Program-made: the position numbers and the translations under genes
Notes under the pieces: model-generated
Databases searched by the model: none
What the model saw: only the letters and a program-made list of their open reading frames with translations
Told to the model about the DNA's origin: nothing
Shown here: positions 14,130 through 64,000 of the stretch, piece after piece
How the letters are laid out: every line of letters begins with the position of its first letter
Numbering within the stretch: position 1 is the stretch's first letter
Origin: Anseranas semipalmata
Taxonomy: Eukaryota; Chordata; Aves; Anseriformes; Anseranatidae
Direction: 5' to 3'
Length of the DNA stretch: 64,000 bases
Assembly (NCBI GenBank): GCA_013399115.1
Contig: VXAA01003142.1
Coordinates: 343,852 to 407,851 of the forward strand

Positions 14130-14945
14130 TCTGATGTCAAGGGTGAGGAAGGGAATTAGTGCCAGTGGACGTAGATGAGGCTGAGACTGAGTGCCTTCTC
14201 TGCGTTGGTCTTCATAGGTAAGGTCCCAAAGGCCTTTGAGCCTGGAGATGGGTTGAAGGAGAGATACTACTAGTAGTGCAGGAATATTGATGGATCTGTT
14301 GAGAAATAACAAGTTCATGGGAGCAGAGGGATGCTTCTGAGGGTGCTGTGAGAGCTCGCTAATGTCATTGCAAGCCTGCTTTCTCATCTTGGAATTGTTG
14401 TGAAGATCAGGGGTCTTGGTGGAATACATACTGCAGCCACCTTCGGGAAGGGAGGGGATTCAGGGAACTGCAGGCTAGTCAGCTGCACCTTGGTCCATGG
14501 GGAAAGTCATGGAGCAAGTCCACTTGGAAGCCGTTTTGGGGCATATGAGGGCAAAAGTAGTGACTAGAGTTAGCAAGCATGAATTTAGCAAGGGTACTTG
14601 TCAACCAGATTGCCTGCTGTGATGGAAACACTAGAACTTGATAAGGGGAGAAGAGCGGTGATGTTTATCTACCTTGACTTCAGGAAGGCTTTCACCGTGG
14701 CGTCTAACAGCATTGTTGTGTCTCATTTAGAATATTACAGTCTAGATGAGACTGTTGGGTGGGTTAAAAAAAACTGTGGATCACTGAATTCAGAGTGTGA
14801 TCTGGGACATGTCACATTTAATATCTTGCCAGTGACCTTGCAGAAGCAGGAATGCACCCGTATCAGGTTTGCACAGGCCCCCAGAGTGAGAGGTGCCAGC
14901 AGTATGTTTGAATACATGGCTGCCATTTGAAGGGACCAAAATTTC
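14130..14945 (+). mobile_element. CR1 LINE reverse-transcriptase fragment, decayed
   Basis: Successive blocks resemble CR1 ORF2: ATTAGTGCCAGTGGACGTAG, TTCATGGGAGCAGAGGGATG, GAGAGCTCGCTAATGTCATT, GGGAACTGCAGGCTAGTCAG, and TACCTTGACTTCAGGAAGGC at 14670. The last translates as FIYLDFRKAF, a decayed form of the reverse-transcriptase motif that precedes the catalytic region. Further blocks (TTTAATATCTTGCCAGTGACC; GCTGCCATTTGAAGGGACC) follow after internal deletions. The frame is broken several times and the CR1 3' end is missing, so it is a dead internal fragment. Confidence 0.75.
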
Positions 14946-15858
14946 TCTAAATTGATCACAAAAGATACAAAATCACCTTTCTGTTATATAGCACACTGGG
15001 GAAAGAAAGGGAAATAAGATAGCATCACTTCTGTGTTGTATTTCGTAAATGAAACAGAGCATCTGTGTCATCATTTGGAGAACCTGAAGTTCTGCCTTCT
15101 TAGTCCTGAAGTGCATATATATGTGTGCATACTTTTTTGTGCTCTGAATGAATGCTTTATAGGTTTATTTTTCAAGTTAGAAGTTGAGCTATAGTAAGCC
15201 TATAGCAGAATAGGCTGGAAGATATAATTTACAACTGTCTAGAATTTTCACTTTTTATAGATTCTAATATTTTCATGGAAATTCTTCAGGCAGGACTTGA
15301 GGAGGAATGAGGGGCAGAACCATTTCTCTAATTTGATCAGTAACATGCTGTTCAATTTTGAGAATTCTTTGAAAGTCCTCATTTTATGTTTCTGGATTAC
15401 ATCTGACAATCAGTATAATACTAAAAATGTAAATGCTCTTAAAAGCAGATTTTTTTTTTTCTGTAGCAGTTACTTAGGAAACAAAGACAGTATAGCTGCT
15501 AACAGAATAGCTAGTAGCGAAGTAGGATGCTTATGAGCTTTCTAGTTTAATTAAGAAAAAAAGACCGCAGCAGCTAGTATCTTTTACTATCTTGCATCAA
15601 CTGTGAGAGCACAGATGAAAGAAAAGGTAGATAATTGGGGAAGAACTTAGGTTGTAGACTTGTTACTTCTGCTGTTTGTGAAGAACGTCGTACTCTTTAA
15701 GTCTTGCCACCTAATAGTTAGGGATTCCATGTAAAGTTGTTACTGAAGATTGTATATAGAAAGTTGTTATGAGCATTTAATGCAAGGCATGCTGCTTTGA
15801 AATGTATGAAATTGGCTCTGTAGAGCAGTTTGTGTTTTAAGTTTCCTTATAGAAGTAA

Positions 15859-63945
<48,087 letters not shown>

Positions 63946-64000
63946 TAGTAATCTTTGTTTCTTTTTTAAAAAAAAAAAAAAAAAGAAAGAAAAAAAGGAT

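Noticed and set aside
14598..14930. 110-codon frame containing FIYLDFRKAF as a possible gene
   Set aside because: It is a fragment of decayed CR1 reverse transcriptase with deletions, not a functional gene.

Overview
The window is vertebrate, almost certainly avian, nuclear DNA. It is AT-rich and intron-dominated. It carries CR1 LINE 3' ends with the bird-typical ATTCTATGA-like 8-mer tail and two avian-type ERV LTRs. There are no operons or prokaryotic genes. I cannot name the species from the sequence alone.

One gene fills the window on the + strand: REPS1 (RalBP1-associated Eps domain-containing protein 1), an EH-domain endocytic adaptor that links the Ral GTPase effector RALBP1 to clathrin-mediated endocytosis. 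I can place 18 consecutive coding exons between 15877 and 63936. All have AG acceptors and GT donors, and the reading phase is kept across every junction. They sum to 2,172 nt (724 codons). Adding the roughly 51 residues of the usual first exon and about 22 of the last (both outside the window) gives about 797 residues, close to the mammalian protein (about 796). The exons here therefore correspond to exons 2-19 of a 20-exon gene.

Layout: 1-15876 is the 3' part of intron 1. It has a slightly CpG-rich left edge, an antisense ERV LTR (about 8185-8841), a CR1 3' end (about 11093-11300) and a decayed CR1 reverse-transcriptase fragment (about 14130-14945). 15877-20460 holds exons 2-3, which finish EH domain 1. 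Exon 4 (29812) and exon 5 (36268) encode a Ser/Pro-rich linker. 36859-38453 (exons 6-8) is a compact block encoding EH domain 2 with its EF-hand loop. Exons 9-15 (44272-60057) encode a long Ser/Pro-rich linker with a polyproline SH3-ligand-like stretch. Exons 16-19 (61390-63936) encode the acidic/proline region and the start of the C-terminal coiled coil that binds RALBP1. A second LTR (about 32660-33186) lies in intron 4. CR1 pieces also lie in intron 8 and (antisense) intron 13.

I found no second protein-coding gene, no RNA gene and no evidence of an undescribed biological system. The most testable observations concern transcript variation. A frame-ending read-through of exon 13 is followed closely by overlapping AATAAA signals. 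Two acceptors are NAGNAG (CAGCAG) tandem sites. Two donors are weak, and a cassette-compatible 81-nt exon 10 sits next to one of them.
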